A stretch of DNA of 64,000 bases, from the NCBI RefSeq assembly GCF_014196255.1, contig NZ_JACIDH010000001.1:124001-188000 (forward strand). The letters are read 5' to 3'. This DNA comes from Sphingomonas pseudosanguinis (lineage in GTDB: Bacteria > Pseudomonadota > Alphaproteobacteria > Sphingomonadales > Sphingomonadaceae). A program made the translations under genes and the position numbers. Below the pieces are notes generated by a model. The model was not told the origin of the DNA, did not search any database, and worked only from the letters and a program-made list of their open reading frames with translations. This document shows positions 1 through 9,495 of the stretch, piece by piece. Numbering within the stretch: position 1 is the first letter of the stretch; every line of letters begins with the position of its first letter.

Positions 1-1175
1 GCCTGCGCCTCGCCCACGGTGGCGGCGCTGGCGGTGACGGCCAGCACGCGGCCGCCGCTGGCGACCAGCTGTTCGCCCTGCATCTTGGTGCCCGCCTGGA
101 ACACCACCGCACCGGTCGCCTCGGCGGCGTCGATCGCGTCGATGGACCCACCCGCCTTGGGCGTGCCGGGATAGCCCGCCGCCGCCATGACGACGGTCAG
201 CGCCGGATCGTCCGAGAAAGCCGGTGCGGGCAACTCGGCCAGCCGCCCTTCGGCCACCGCCAGCATCACCGCCAGCAGATCGCCCTGGAAACGCAGCATC
301 AGCACCTGGCATTCGGGATCACCGAAGCGCGCGTTATATTCGATCAGCTTGGGGCCCTGCTCGGTCAGCATCAGCCCGGCATAGAGCACGCCCGAGAACG
401 GCGTTCCCTCGGCGCGCAAGCGTTCGACGGTCGGCCGCACGATCCGGTCGATCGCCTGGGCTTCCAGCTCGGGCGTCAGGACACGCGCGGGGCTATAGGC
501 GCCCATGCCGCCGGTATTGGGGCCGGTGTCGCCGTCGCCGACGCGCTTGTGATCCTGCGCCGAACCGAACGGCAGGAGGGCCTCGCCATCGGTCAGGACG
601 AAGAGGCTCGCCTCCTCGCCCTCCAGAAATTCCTCGATCACCACCTCGGCGCCGGAGACCGAGAACAGGTCGGTGATCGCGCCTTCCGCCTCGGCCTTGG
701 TGAAGGCGACGGTCACGCCCTTGCCCGCCGCCAGGCCATCGGCCTTGATGACGACCGGCAGGCCGAAGGTGGTCGCGAGCGCGGCTTGCGCCTCCGCCAG
801 CGTGTTCACGCGGACATAACCGGCGGTCGGGATGTCGGCGCGGCGGCACAGGTCCTTGGTGAAGCCCTTCGACCCCTCCAACTGCGCGGCGGCCTTGCTC
901 GGCCCGAACACTGGAATACCCTCGGCGCGCAGCGAATCGGCCAGGCCATCGACCAGCGGTGCTTCGGGGCCGACCACGACCAGGCCGATGGCGTGGTCCT
1001 TCACGAACGCCACGACGGCGGCGTGATCGGTCGCGTTCAGCGCGACACAGGTCGCATGCTGCGCGATACCGGGGTTGCCGGGCGCGGCGTAGAGCGTATC
1101 TAACCCGTTCGACTGTGCCAGCTTCCACGCCAATGCGTGTTCGCGGCCACCCGATCCCAGCAGCAGGACGTTCAT
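1..1175 (-). CDS. purD: Phosphoribosylamine-glycine ligase, C-terminus cut by window edge
   Basis: PurD joins phosphoribosylamine and glycine using ATP, the second step of purine synthesis in the cytoplasm. The N-terminus reads [19 protein letters not shown], the hallmark glycine-rich start of PurD, and is followed by [15 protein letters not shown] and the ATP-grasp region. About 391 codons are visible. PurD proteins are usually about 420-430 residues, so a short C-terminal piece lies off the left edge; the last visible part ([16 protein letters not shown]) is typical of the PurD C-terminal domain. The start codon shares the palindrome CATG with the divergent xseA start, so the two genes have no intergenic space. 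purK and purE of the same pathway lie about 24 kb away. Confidence 0.95.
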   Translation of the reverse strand, partial: MNVLLLGSGGREHALAWKLAQSNGLDTLYAAPGNPGIAQHATCVALNATDHAAVVAFVKDHAIGLVVVGPEAPLVDGLADSLRAEGIPVFGPSKAAAQLEGSKGFTKDLCRRADIPTAGYVRVNTLAEAQAALATTFGLPVVIKADGLAAGKGVTVAFTKAEAEGAITDLFSVSGAEVVIEEFLEGEEASLFVLTDGEALLPFGSAQDHKRVGDGDTGPNTGGMGAYSPARVLTPELEAQAIDRIVRPTVERLRAEGTPFSGVLYAGLMLTEQGPKLIEYNARFGDPECQVLMLRFQGDLLAVMLAVAEGRLAELPAPAFSDDPALTVVMAAAGYPGTPKAGGSIDAIDAAEATGAVVFQAGTKMQGEQLVASGGRVLAVTASAATVGEAQ

Positions 1176-2595
1176 GCCCGATCCTTATCCCTATGACGAA
1201 AGTGCAAGGCTGGTAGCCGAGGAGATCGCCGGCGACAACGCACTCGCATTGTCGGTGGGCGAACTCAGCCTGAAGCTGAAGCGGATGGTGGAGGGCGAAT
1301 TCGGCCATGTCCGCCTGCGCGGCGAAATTTCCGGGTATAAGCGCGCGACCTCGGGCCATGTCTATATGAGCCTGAAGGACGAGAACGCCGTCATCGACGC
1401 GGTGATGTGGAAGGGGGCGGCGAACACGTTGCCCTTCCAGCCGCAGGACGGGGTGGAGGTGATCGCGACCGGCCGCCTGACCACCTTCCCCGGCCGGTCC
1501 AAATACCAGATCGTCGTCGAGCGGATGGAGCTGGCGGGTGCGGGCGCGCTGATGGCGCTGTTCGAGAAGCTGAAGGCGAAACTGGCGGACGAGGGACTGT
1601 TCGCCCGTGAGCGGAAAAAGCCGCTGCCCTTCATGCCGCCGGTGATCGGCGTCGTCACCTCGCCCACGGGGGCGGTGATCCGCGACATCCTCCACCGGCT
1701 CGAGGATCGCTGCCCGACCCATGTCATCGTCTGGCCGGTCAAGGTGCAGGGCGCCGGCTCGGCGGACGAGGTGGCCGCGGCGATCCGGGGTTTCGACGCG
1801 ATTGCGCCCGGCGGCCCGGTGCCGCGTCCCGACTTGGTGATCGTCGCGCGCGGTGGCGGTTCGATCGAGGATCTCTGGTCGTTCAATGAAGAGGTGGTGG
1901 TGCGCGCGGTGGCGGACTGCGCGATCCCGATCATCTCGGCGGTCGGGCATGAGACCGACACGACGCTGTGCGACTATGCCGCCGATCTGCGTGCACCGAC
2001 CCCCACGGCGGCGGCGGAGATCGCGGTGCCGGTGCTCGCCGACCTGCGCCTGACGGTAGCGAGCCATCGCCAGCGCACTGAACGCTGCGCGCGCCGCTAC
2101 GTCGAGCGGGGACGCGAACGACTCGAGGCGATGGCGCGGCTCCTCCCCAAGCGCGACCAGTTGCTGGGTCCCCAGCGCCAGCGTGCGGACGAAGCGGGTG
2201 CGCGGCTCGATCGCGGTCTGGAGCGGCGGGTGACGCTGGCGCGCGGTGGCCTCGACCGGGCGGGCGCGGCGCTGCGGCCCGCCATCCTGGAGCGGCAGGT
2301 CGAGCGCGGCCGCTACCGGCTCGCCGCGACCTGGCGGCTGGTCCAGTCGCTCAACCCCGACCGCATCCTGGAGCGCGGCTATGCCCGGATCACCGCACGA
2401 CCGGGCGGCGAGACGCTGTCCTCGGCAGAGGCGGCGCGGGTGGCCGATACGCTGACGCTGCGGTTCCGCGACGGCACGGTCGATGTCGCGGTAGATCAGG
2501 CCGGACTTGAGCGCCCCGCACCCAAAACCTATGACAAGCCCAAGCGGGAGCCGAAGGCCGATCCGTCCCAGCCCAGCCAGCCCACGCTCCTCTGA
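1174..2595 (+). CDS. xseA: Exodeoxyribonuclease VII large subunit
   Basis: This is the large subunit of exonuclease VII, which with XseB degrades single-stranded DNA to oligonucleotides. The 473-residue product has an N-terminal OB-fold (about residues 24-120, including [19 protein letters not shown]) and the Exonuc_VII_L catalytic region ([66 protein letters not shown] in consecutive segments). A coiled-coil stretch precedes a hydrophilic, lysine/proline-rich tail. The chosen ATG gives about 25 residues before the OB-fold and overlaps the purD start on the other strand. xseB is not in this window. A DUF2093 gene and an M23 peptidase follow closely, suggesting co-transcription. Confidence 0.95.
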   Translation: MPDPYPYDESARLVAEEIAGDNALALSVGELSLKLKRMVEGEFGHVRLRGEISGYKRATSGHVYMSLKDENAVIDAVMWKGAANTLPFQPQDGVEVIATGRLTTFPGRSKYQIVVERMELAGAGALMALFEKLKAKLADEGLFARERKKPLPFMPPVIGVVTSPTGAVIRDILHRLEDRCPTHVIVWPVKVQGAGSADEVAAAIRGFDAIAPGGPVPRPDLVIVARGGGSIEDLWSFNEEVVVRAVADCAIPIISAVGHETDTTLCDYAADLRAPTPTAAAEIAVPVLADLRLTVASHRQRTERCARRYVERGRERLEAMARLLPKRDQLLGPQRQRADEAGARLDRGLERRVTLARGGLDRAGAALRPAILERQVERGRYRLAATWRLVQSLNPDRILERGYARITARPGGETLSSAEAARVADTLTLRFRDGTVDVAVDQAGLERPAPKTYDKPKREPKADPSQPSQPTLL

Positions 2596-2609
2596 TCCAA
2601 GGCAGACCC

Positions 2610-2810
2610 ATGTTGATGTCGAACACCGATCGTCCCGCGCGGCTCCACTATCTGGCCAATGGCTTTCGCGTCCTGTCGCCGGGCGATCATGTCGTCTGCG
2701 GGGTGACCGGACGGCGCATCGCGCTCGAGGACCTGAAATATTGGAGCGCCGAGCGGCAGGAAGCCTATGCCGACGCCCATGCGACCGCACAGGTGCTCGG
2801 CCCCCGATGA
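2610..2810 (+). CDS. DUF2093 family small protein
   Basis: The 66-residue product contains ALEDLKYWSAERQEAYAD near its C-terminus, the signature of DUF2093, a small alphaproteobacterial family of unknown function. No signal peptide or membrane segment is visible. The start 14 bases after the xseA stop gives a sensible length; a second ATG two codons later is possible. Its stop overlaps the start of the M23 peptidase (ATGA), so the pair is probably translationally coupled. Placement between xseA and an M23 peptidase is familiar from sphingomonads, but a functional link is not established. Confidence 0.85.
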   Translation: MLMSNTDRPARLHYLANGFRVLSPGDHVVCGVTGRRIALEDLKYWSAERQEAYADAHATAQVLGPR

Positions 2811-3652
2811 CAATTGGGCGCGGGTTCGCGCTGGCGCTGCTGGCGGCGGGGCTGGCTCCGGCATCGGTGCTGGTCGCGCAGAGCGCTGCTCCCCAGTCCG
2901 CGTTCCGCTGGACCGGAGAGCTTAGCCAGGGCGGATTGATCCGGGGGCAGGCGCCGGCCGGCACCGTCTCGCTGACCCTCGACGGACAGGATGTGCCGCT
3001 GACGCCGGAGGCCGCGTTCCTGATCGGCTTCGATCGGGATGCCGGCCCCCAGGCCGAGCTGGTCGCGACGCTCTCGGATGGCCGCCAGATGCGCCAGAGC
3101 CTGAGTGTCGCCCCGCGCGCCTGGCGGATCGAGCGGCTCGACCGCCTGCCCAAATATCCCGTCCCCGATCCCGAGTTCCAGCGGCTGCGCCCGCCCGAGC
3201 TCGAGCAGATCCGCGCCGCCCGCGCCGAGACGACCGATGCGCAGGGCTGGCGCCAGCCGCTGCAATGGCCGGTCAAGGGCCGCATCTCGGGCCTGTTCGG
3301 CGCGCAACGCCTCTATCGCGGCGAGCCGGGCAGCTATCATTCGGGCACCGACATCGCCGCCGCCACCGGCACCATCGTCCGCGCGCCGGCCGATGGCGTC
3401 GTGATCCTGGCCGCCGACCAGCCCTTCACGCTGGAGGGGCATCTGCTGATGCTCGACCATGGCCAGGGCCTCAACAGCGCTTTCCTGCACCTGTCGCGCA
3501 TCGACGTCCGCCCCGGCGAGCATGTCCGCCAGGGCCAGCCGGTCGGCGCCGTCGGCGCCACCGGCCGCGCGACCGGCCCGCACCTCCACTGGAGCCTGCA
3601 ATGGCGCGGCCGCAAGCTCGACCCGCTGCTGGTGACGGGGCCGATGGGGTGA
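2807..3652 (+). CDS. Secreted M23 family metallopeptidase (LytM-like)
   Basis: This is a periplasmic zinc peptidase of the M23/LytM type, a family that cleaves peptidoglycan cross-bridges or activates amidases. The 281-residue product starts with a signal peptide (about residues 1-24, ending LVAQS). An immunoglobulin-like N-terminal region follows, then the M23 domain at about 155-275. The metal ligands are visible as HSGTD (H178, D182) and GPHLHW (H259, H261), so the enzyme looks catalytically intact. The ATG overlaps the DUF2093 stop by four bases. It ends 10 bases before the convergent gene at 3663. Whether it is a true hydrolase or an activator cannot be told from sequence. Confidence 0.9.
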   Translation: MTIGRGFALALLAAGLAPASVLVAQSAAPQSAFRWTGELSQGGLIRGQAPAGTVSLTLDGQDVPLTPEAAFLIGFDRDAGPQAELVATLSDGRQMRQSLSVAPRAWRIERLDRLPKYPVPDPEFQRLRPPELEQIRAARAETTDAQGWRQPLQWPVKGRISGLFGAQRLYRGEPGSYHSGTDIAAATGTIVRAPADGVVILAADQPFTLEGHLLMLDHGQGLNSAFLHLSRIDVRPGEHVRQGQPVGAVGATGRATGPHLHWSLQWRGRKLDPLLVTGPMG

Positions 3653-3662
3653 GGATACGCCG

Positions 3663-4187
3663 TTAGCGGATGCGTTTGGCGCCGATCGAGCGGCCACCTT
3701 CGACGGACAGGCGATAGCTGCCGAACGCGCCTTCCTTGATCGTGACGGCAGCGCCGGCCTTGGGCGGAAAATTCAACGCCTCTATCGTCTGCCAGACCGA
3801 TCCATTGGCCAGCTGTATGTCGAACCGGCCATAGGCCTTAGCGGGCATGGCGGTGATGACCTTGCTGTCCAGTTGGCGGACTTCGGTCGATGCATCAGCG
3901 TCGCCGCCGCCGAACATCTCGCTGGTCGGCGTGATCAGGCCAAAACGCTGCTGTTTGCGCGCGACCACGGTCTTTCGGTCGAGGATCATCAGATCGCCCG
4001 ATGCCCGTGCGTTTGAGGCGCTTTCCGCCGCGCGATCAAAACAGGCCAGCCGCGTCGCCGCTTCGCGGATCGTGCGGCAGCCGATCAGGTCGTCGATCGC
4101 CCCGGAGCGATCCTTCCCGTTTTGCGCGCAAACGGCCGCGGGTATCAGTAGCGCGGCCAAGGGTAACGATTTTAATGGGTTCGGCAT
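3663..4187 (-). CDS. Hypothetical exported protein
   Basis: The 174-residue product begins with a signal peptide (MPNPLKSLPLAALLIPAAVCA). The mature part contains the motif IREAATRLACFDRAAES, a short helical cysteine motif that I have seen in small secreted proteobacterial proteins without assigned function. The start was chosen over an upstream in-frame ATG because AAAGGA lies just before it and a signal peptide follows. It is convergent with the M23 peptidase. Upstream is the palindrome-bearing promoter region shared with the first TonB-dependent receptor. Function unknown. Confidence 0.7.
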   Translation of the reverse strand: MPNPLKSLPLAALLIPAAVCAQNGKDRSGAIDDLIGCRTIREAATRLACFDRAAESASNARASGDLMILDRKTVVARKQQRFGLITPTSEMFGGGDADASTEVRQLDSKVITAMPAKAYGRFDIQLANGSVWQTIEALNFPPKAGAAVTIKEGAFGSYRLSVEGGRSIGAKRIR

Positions 4188-4233
4188 ATTTCGATCCTTT
4201 CCTTCTGCCGTAGCGCAACATTGCCGACCTTTA

Positions 4234-4251
4234 TGTGACCCTTTTGTCACA
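4234..4251. promoter_or_regulatory. Perfect inverted repeat in the divergent promoter region of the first receptor
   Basis: TGTGAC-N6-GTCACA is a perfect palindrome lying 148 bases before the TonB-dependent receptor start and 47 bases upstream of the divergent small exported protein. It has the shape of a dimeric regulator site. The spacing of the TGTGA/TCACA half sites is eight bases rather than the six of the E. coli CRP site, so I do not assign a regulator. Confidence 0.4.
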
Positions 4252-4398
4252 TCATGCATAAAGATGATCATGTCGGTCAAAGGGGGCTCGCTTTACGTTT
4301 GCGTCCGGAGCGGCCCCGTTTGTAATGAAATGGCAACGCTCGGATATTTTCGAGTGGCAAACGTCAGGTCACAAGGCCGGCTAAAAGGGGTTAACTCT

Positions 4399-7344
4399 AT
4401 GAAAACAAACGCTCGCGTGCGTCTGCTCGCCTCGACGCTGCTGATGGGGGCAGGTTTCGTCGCCACGTCCGCCCAAGCTCAGGTCATCGCGCAGGATCAG
4501 GCCGTCGAACAGACCAATGCCGATGGCTCGCCCGTCACCACCGAAACCAGCCAGGGTGATATCGTCGTCACCGGCACGCTGATCCGCAATCCGAACCTCG
4601 TTTCGTCGAGCCCGGTCGCGGTCGTGGGTCGCGAGGAACTGACGCTGCGTCAGACCAACACTGCCGAGGAAGTGCTGCGTCAGCTGCCCGGCGCGGTGCC
4701 CAGCATCGGTACCGCCGTCAACAACGGCAATGGCGGCGCGTCGTTCGTCAACCTGCGCAACCTGGGTTCGAACCGCAACCTCGTCCTGCTCGACGGCAAG
4801 CGCATCGCGACCGCAGGTCTCGACGGCCAGACCGACCTCAACAACATCCCGCTCGCGCTCCTCGAGCGTATGGACGTGCTGACCGGCGGTGCGTCCACCT
4901 CCTACGGCGCCGATGCCGTGTCGGGTGTCGTCAATTTCGTGACCCGTTCGGACTTCGCGGGCGTCGATGCGACGGCCAGCCAGCAGATCTCGCAGCGCGG
5001 CGACGGCAACTATTTCCGTGCCGACCTGACCATTGGCGCGAATTTCGACGATGGTCGTGGTAACGCGGTGTTCAGCGTCGGCTATCAGGAAGCCGATCCG
5101 ATCTATCAGGGTGATCGCCCCTATGCGTCGAGCACTATCAGCTCGACCACCGGCCGCGCTGCGGGCGGCTCGCCGACCTCCGTCCCGGCCTCGTTCGCGC
5201 TCGCGGGCCAGTCGGGCCTGCTGCAGGTGAATCCGGGTAGCAATCTGCTGGTCGCGCCGTATCAGGACTTCAACTTCAGCCCGTACAACATCTTCTTCAC
5301 GCCGTTTAAGCGCTACAACATGTACGGCTCGGCGCATTACGATGTGTCGGACACAGTCACCGTCTATACGCGCGGCCTGTTCTCGAAGAACCGCGTGTCG
5401 ACGATCATCGCACCATCGGGCATCTTCGGCGAATCGCTGACCATCCCGGGCAGTAATCCATATCTGCCCGCCGGCATTCGCGACCAGCTCTGCTCCGCTG
5501 CGGGGATCGCGCTGGGGGCGACCTGCAACAGCAACACCGCAATCCCGATGCCGGAAGTCTATCGTCGTACGGTCGAACTCGGGCCGCGCGTCAGCGAGTA
5601 TGAGACGACCCTGTTCGACTATACCGCCGGTATTCGCCTCAACCTGACCAAGTCGATGAACCTGGACGTCTATGGTTCGTATGGCGAGAGCCAGAACACC
5701 CAGACCCAGTCGGGTTACGTGCTCCGCTCGCGCGTGCAGCAGGCGCTGAATGCCACCAACACCACGACCTGCACCGTGACCACCAACGGCTGCGTCCCGC
5801 TGAACCTGTTCGGCCAGGCGGGCAGCATCTCCCCCGGGCAGGCGGCGTTCCTGAACGGCCAGAGCACGATCACCACCAAGACCCAGCTGTCGCAGGTTCA
5901 CGCGCTGCTGAACGGTGACTTCGGCTTCGCTTCGCCCGCCGCGTCCACCCCGATCAGCTTCGCGGTCGGTGCGGAATATCGTGATTACGGTGCGCAGCGC
6001 ATTCCGGACGCCTATGCCCTTGTCCCGGGCGAGCTCGGCGGCGCGGGCGGCGCGGTCCTGCCGGTCAACGGCGGCTTTAACGTCACCGAATTCTTCGGTG
6101 AAGTGATCGCACCGCTGGTCGAAGACAAGCCGTTCTTCCGCAATCTGACGGTCGAAGGTGGTATCCGCCAGTCGCGGTACAAGATCGACGCAGCCGGCAA
6201 CCCCAGCTTCAACGCTACCACCTGGAAAGCGGGCGGCAGCTGGGAACCGATCGCGGACTTCAAGCTGCGTGGTAACTATCAGCGCGCGGTCCGTGCGCCC
6301 AACATCGGCGAACTGTTTGCGCCGGTATCGACCTATCTGGTCAACCTGACGGTAGATCCGTGCGCGGGCACCGCGCCAACCGCCAATGCGAACCTCCGCG
6401 CAATCTGCTTGGCGCAGGGCGCTCCGGCGGCGGTGATCGGTACGATCCAAAGCCCGGCGTCGGGCCAGCCCAACGCGACCGGCGGCGGCAACCCGAACAT
6501 TCGTCCGGAAGTCGCCGACACTTTCACCGTCGGCGCGATCCTGACCCCGCGTACGTTGGTTGAAGGGCTGACGATCAGCGTCGATTACTTCAACATCAAG
6601 ATCAACCAGGCGATCACCGCCGCTACCCCGGCAGACATTCTGGCGGCGTGCTTCGGTAACGTTACGGCGGCCTCGGCTACCTCGACGGCCTGCACCAGCA
6701 TCCGTCGTTCGGCTACCACGGGCCGTCTGAGCGGTTCGTCGGCGACGGTGGGGGGCCTGCCGCAGCCGCTGACCAACCTGGGCCGTATCGCAACCGACGG
6801 TATCGATCTTGGCGTCGACTATCGCCGCGATTTGGGCTTTGCGAAGCTGAACCTGAACTTCCAGGGTACCTGGACGAACAGCAACACCTTCCAGGCCTCG
6901 CCGAGCTCGGTTGTTCGCGAATGCGTCGGCTATTACAGCGCCAACTGCCTGACCATCCAGCCGAAGTTCGCCTGGAACCAGCGCACCACGCTGACCTTCG
7001 GTGATGTCGACCTGTCGCTGCTGTGGCGCCATATCGACACCGTCCGCTATGAGCCGGGCCTGACCCCGCTCTTCTCGGGTGCGATCACGGGCAACACCCC
7101 GATCGCGGGCCAGAACTGGAACTTCAACCGGATCAAGGCCTATAACTACCTCGACCTGGGCACGCGCATCCGCGCTGCCGAGAATTTCGAGTTCACGATC
7201 CTGGTCACCAACCTGCTCGACAAGCAGCCGCCGATTGTCGGCTCGAACGCCGGTTCGACCTCGTACAACAGCGGCAACACCTATCCGTCGACCTATGACG
7301 CGGTGGGCCGTGGCTTCCGCGTGGGTGCGCGCGTCCACTTCTGA
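4399..7344 (+). CDS. TonB-dependent outer-membrane receptor
   Basis: This is a TonB-dependent receptor that would import a large or scarce substrate across the outer membrane using energy from TonB-ExbB-ExbD. The 981-residue product has a signal peptide (about residues 1-29), then a region ending in DIVVTGTLIRNPNL. The plug domain follows (NLVLLDGKRIAT, NNIPLALLERMDVLTGGAS), then a long beta-barrel ending in a C-terminal aromatic, RGFRVGARVHF, as expected for outer-membrane insertion. The start is supported by AAAAGGGG eight bases upstream. The family resembles the large sphingomonad/Caulobacter receptors usually linked to carbohydrate or peptide uptake; the substrate is unknown. A terminator follows directly, so it is probably monocistronic. 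Confidence 0.93.
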   Translation: MKTNARVRLLASTLLMGAGFVATSAQAQVIAQDQAVEQTNADGSPVTTETSQGDIVVTGTLIRNPNLVSSSPVAVVGREELTLRQTNTAEEVLRQLPGAVPSIGTAVNNGNGGASFVNLRNLGSNRNLVLLDGKRIATAGLDGQTDLNNIPLALLERMDVLTGGASTSYGADAVSGVVNFVTRSDFAGVDATASQQISQRGDGNYFRADLTIGANFDDGRGNAVFSVGYQEADPIYQGDRPYASSTISSTTGRAAGGSPTSVPASFALAGQSGLLQVNPGSNLLVAPYQDFNFSPYNIFFTPFKRYNMYGSAHYDVSDTVTVYTRGLFSKNRVSTIIAPSGIFGESLTIPGSNPYLPAGIRDQLCSAAGIALGATCNSNTAIPMPEVYRRTVELGPRVSEYETTLFDYTAGIRLNLTKSMNLDVYGSYGESQNTQTQSGYVLRSRVQQALNATNTTTCTVTTNGCVPLNLFGQAGSISPGQAAFLNGQSTITTKTQLSQVHALLNGDFGFASPAASTPISFAVGAEYRDYGAQRIPDAYALVPGELGGAGGAVLPVNGGFNVTEFFGEVIAPLVEDKPFFRNLTVEGGIRQSRYKIDAAGNPSFNATTWKAGGSWEPIADFKLRGNYQRAVRAPNIGELFAPVSTYLVNLTVDPCAGTAPTANANLRAICLAQGAPAAVIGTIQSPASGQPNATGGGNPNIRPEVADTFTVGAILTPRTLVEGLTISVDYFNIKINQAITAATPADILAACFGNVTAASATSTACTSIRRSATTGRLSGSSATVGGLPQPLTNLGRIATDGIDLGVDYRRDLGFAKLNLNFQGTWTNSNTFQASPSSVVRECVGYYSANCLTIQPKFAWNQRTTLTFGDVDLSLLWRHIDTVRYEPGLTPLFSGAITGNTPIAGQNWNFNRIKAYNYLDLGTRIRAAENFEFTILVTNLLDKQPPIVGSNAGSTSYNSGNTYPSTYDAVGRGFRVGARVHF

Positions 7345-7377
7345 TCGGACGTTCGCGACTGACGTCGCTAAGGGAAA

Positions 7378-7405
7378 GGGCGGTCCGGCTTGGGCCGCCC
7401 TTTTT
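7378..7405 (+). terminator. Rho-independent terminator after first receptor
   Basis: A GC-rich stem (GGGCGGTCC pairing with GGGCCGCCC, one G-U pair) is followed by TTTTT. It lies 34 bases after the receptor stop codon. Confidence 0.85.
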
Positions 7406-7420
7406 CATGGAAGGAGGATC

Positions 7421-7642
7421 ATGGCGCATTTCGTGCCCGCCGGGGGAGCCATGGCCGCCAATGATGGGGCGACAGATGGGCGCCGCATGCCGGCGTTCCT
7501 GCTTCTGATCATGCTGACCATCCCGGCGCTGGGGGTCTGGTTCTTTTTGGCTCGGGGTTTCCGGCCCGACTTGCGGCGAACGGCCTTATTCTATGCCTTG
7601 GCAATCCACGGCATCGGTCTGCTCGGTGCGATCGCCACCTGA
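7421..7642 (+). CDS. Small membrane protein, hypothetical
   Basis: A 73-residue product with two hydrophobic segments (around FLLLIMLTIPALGVWFFLA and ALAIHGIGLLGAI), suggesting a two-helix inner-membrane protein. AAGGAGG sits just before the ATG, though only three bases away. A second in-frame ATG ten codons on (7451) would give a 63-residue protein with the same helices. It follows the receptor terminator and precedes the hydroxylase-like gene by about 110 bases. Function unknown. Confidence 0.5.
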   Translation: MAHFVPAGGAMAANDGATDGRRMPAFLLLIMLTIPALGVWFFLARGFRPDLRRTALFYALAIHGIGLLGAIAT

Positions 7643-7750
7643 CGACCTGCCCCATCGGCCTGGGGTGTCGCGGCGGAACGAGAGGCCGATCGGTGGTGGA
7701 GCGTGCGACACCCTTGAAACCATCCCGTTTCACCACGCATAACCAGTGTC

Positions 7751-9037
7751 ATGACCCAGTCGCTTTCCGCGCCCGCCATGTCGTTGCTTCAACAGGCCCA
7801 GGCTGCGGGCAATGGGCCTGCGTCACGGCGTTTGCTCGAACAGGCCCTGGGGTACGATCCGGATCATCCGATCCTGTGCAACGCCATGGGAATGAACCTG
7901 CTCGCGAATGATCCAGCAGAGGCCGCGATCTGGTTCGCACGCGCCATTCGCGGCGATGCCGACGCCCCCCCGCTATGGATGAACCTGGCGACCGCACACC
8001 GCGACGCGGGCGATACGGCCGGAGAGCAGGAAGCATTGCGGCAGGTGCTCCACCGGGATCAGCGGCACGTCATGGCGAATGTCCGTATGGCGGAATGGCA
8101 TGAGCGGGCGGGGGAGGACTCGCAGGCTCAGTTCCGCTGGCACGGCGTGGCGACGGTTTTGCAATCGCTACCGGAACGCTCGGCGGGGCTGGACCAGTTG
8201 CTCACCCATGCTCAGGCGCGCGTGGCCGCGCGCGCGCAGGTGGTGAGCGACCGACTAGACGCTGCACTGATGCCACAATGGGGCGATGTGCCACCCAACC
8301 GACGTCGTCGCTTCGATCGCTGCGTCGATGCACTGCTTGGGCGGCGCAGCATCTATCACAACATCTGTCACGGCGTTCATTTTCCCTTCCTGCCCGCCGA
8401 CGAGTTTTTCGACCGGGCGCTCTTTCCCTGGTTTGCCGAATTGGAGGCCGCCACGCCTCTCATTCGTGCAGAGTTGGAAGCGCTGCTCGCGCGGCCCGAC
8501 AGCGGCTTTGCGCCTTATGTTGCGATGGAGGCCGGGACCCCTGAGAATAAATGGACCGCGCTCGATCATTCCGAGGCATGGAGCGCTCGTTATCTGTGGC
8601 GCTACGGCGTGCGCGACGAGGAGATGGCGGCGGCTTGTCCCGGGACGATGGCGGTGCTGGGGCAGATGCCACTTGCCGAAATACCCGGTAAGGGGCCGAC
8701 GGCTTTCTTCTCCGTTCTGAAACCAGGCACGCGACTGCCTGCGCATACCGGGGTCAGCAACATCCGGGCGATCGTCCATTTGCCGTTGATCGTCCCGCAG
8801 GGATGCGGCTTCCGGGTCGGTGGCGAAACTCGCGTCTGGACCGAAGGCGAAGCCTTCGCGTTCGACGACACGATCGAACATGAAGCCTGGAATGACAGCG
8901 CGCAGCTACGGGCCGTGCTGATACTGGACGTCTGGAACCCCCATTTGACGCAGGAAGAACAGGCGATGTTGCGCGATCTGTTCGTCGCGCTTGGTCGGAT
9001 CGAAGGCGGCGGCGCACTGGCGGCCATCGCCGAATAG
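7751..9037 (+). CDS. TPR / aspartyl-asparaginyl beta-hydroxylase domain protein
   Basis: The 428-residue product has N-terminal TPR-like helices (about residues 10-140) and a C-terminal aspartyl/asparaginyl beta-hydroxylase-like double-stranded beta-helix (about 230-410). The iron-binding pattern is visible as RLPAHTGVSNIRAIVHLPL and then DTIEHEAWNDS, and a downstream arginine (LRAVLILDVWNP) fits 2-oxoglutarate binding. Such enzymes hydroxylate Asp/Asn side chains or related small substrates. In sphingomonads and Caulobacter, genes of this family often sit beside TonB-dependent receptors, as here between two of them, so a role linked to the imported compound is an inference. No signal peptide; cytoplasmic. 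Confidence 0.85.
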   Translation: MTQSLSAPAMSLLQQAQAAGNGPASRRLLEQALGYDPDHPILCNAMGMNLLANDPAEAAIWFARAIRGDADAPPLWMNLATAHRDAGDTAGEQEALRQVLHRDQRHVMANVRMAEWHERAGEDSQAQFRWHGVATVLQSLPERSAGLDQLLTHAQARVAARAQVVSDRLDAALMPQWGDVPPNRRRRFDRCVDALLGRRSIYHNICHGVHFPFLPADEFFDRALFPWFAELEAATPLIRAELEALLARPDSGFAPYVAMEAGTPENKWTALDHSEAWSARYLWRYGVRDEEMAAACPGTMAVLGQMPLAEIPGKGPTAFFSVLKPGTRLPAHTGVSNIRAIVHLPLIVPQGCGFRVGGETRVWTEGEAFAFDDTIEHEAWNDSAQLRAVLILDVWNPHLTQEEQAMLRDLFVALGRIEGGGALAAIAE

Positions 9038-9495
9038 CGCCGTCCGCTCAACGGCATGACGTAAGGTCCATATTGCTCGCCACGGGCCGGCCTCGTGGGC
9101 GTGTCATCTGATCGACATTGCGAGCGAAGCTTTTCGAGCGCGCCCCTCCGCGTGATCAACAGTCACGCGCCTTTACCGTGATTCCATCCCATTGGTTCGG
9201 CGCTAGATGTGCGCCTCCTGCGCGCTGCCATAAGGCATAAATATTGTCGCAATTTGTATCAGCTGTTACCTGACAGCAATGTTTTGCAATCGATGGCAAA
9301 GGAGTGAGAAAGGGAAGGTGCCCCATCATGTGCGACGCAACAGGTCGCCCGTCCGAGACATTTTCCCATCTTTACAACGCGTCGACATCCCCGCAAGCAA
9401 GCAACATTCGGTTACCGAACGGAAAAGTCGTTCGATGGGGCCGAGATGTCGACGCACCGAAAACGGGCGTCGGGTGACGAAAAGGGGTAATGATG
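9038..9495. other. Gene-free stretch upstream of the second receptor
   Basis: A 458-base gap with lower GC in its middle, including an AT-rich stretch (around 9231-9262) that probably holds the receptor promoter. The only structure I see is the palindrome GCTGT-N6-ACAGC at 9262-9277. No convincing ORF. Confidence 0.5.
9262..9277. promoter_or_regulatory. Inverted repeat upstream of the second receptor
   Basis: GCTGT-TACCTG-ACAGC is a perfect 5-base inverted repeat with a six-base spacer in the AT-rich part of the upstream region. Its geometry resembles the palindromes upstream of the other two receptors, although the arm sequence differs. Confidence 0.3.

Noticed and set aside
4234..4251. CRP-type binding site
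   Set aside because: The half sites match TGTGA/TCACA but the spacing is eight bases rather than six, so only a generic palindrome is reported.
4381..7338. Very long minus-strand open frame (985 codons) opposite the first receptor
   Set aside because: It is an antisense shadow produced by GC-rich codon bias; its translation is arginine-rich with no domain, while the plus strand encodes a clear receptor. The same applies to long antisense frames opposite xseA/M23, the second receptor, the M16 peptidase, glmM and TnsB.
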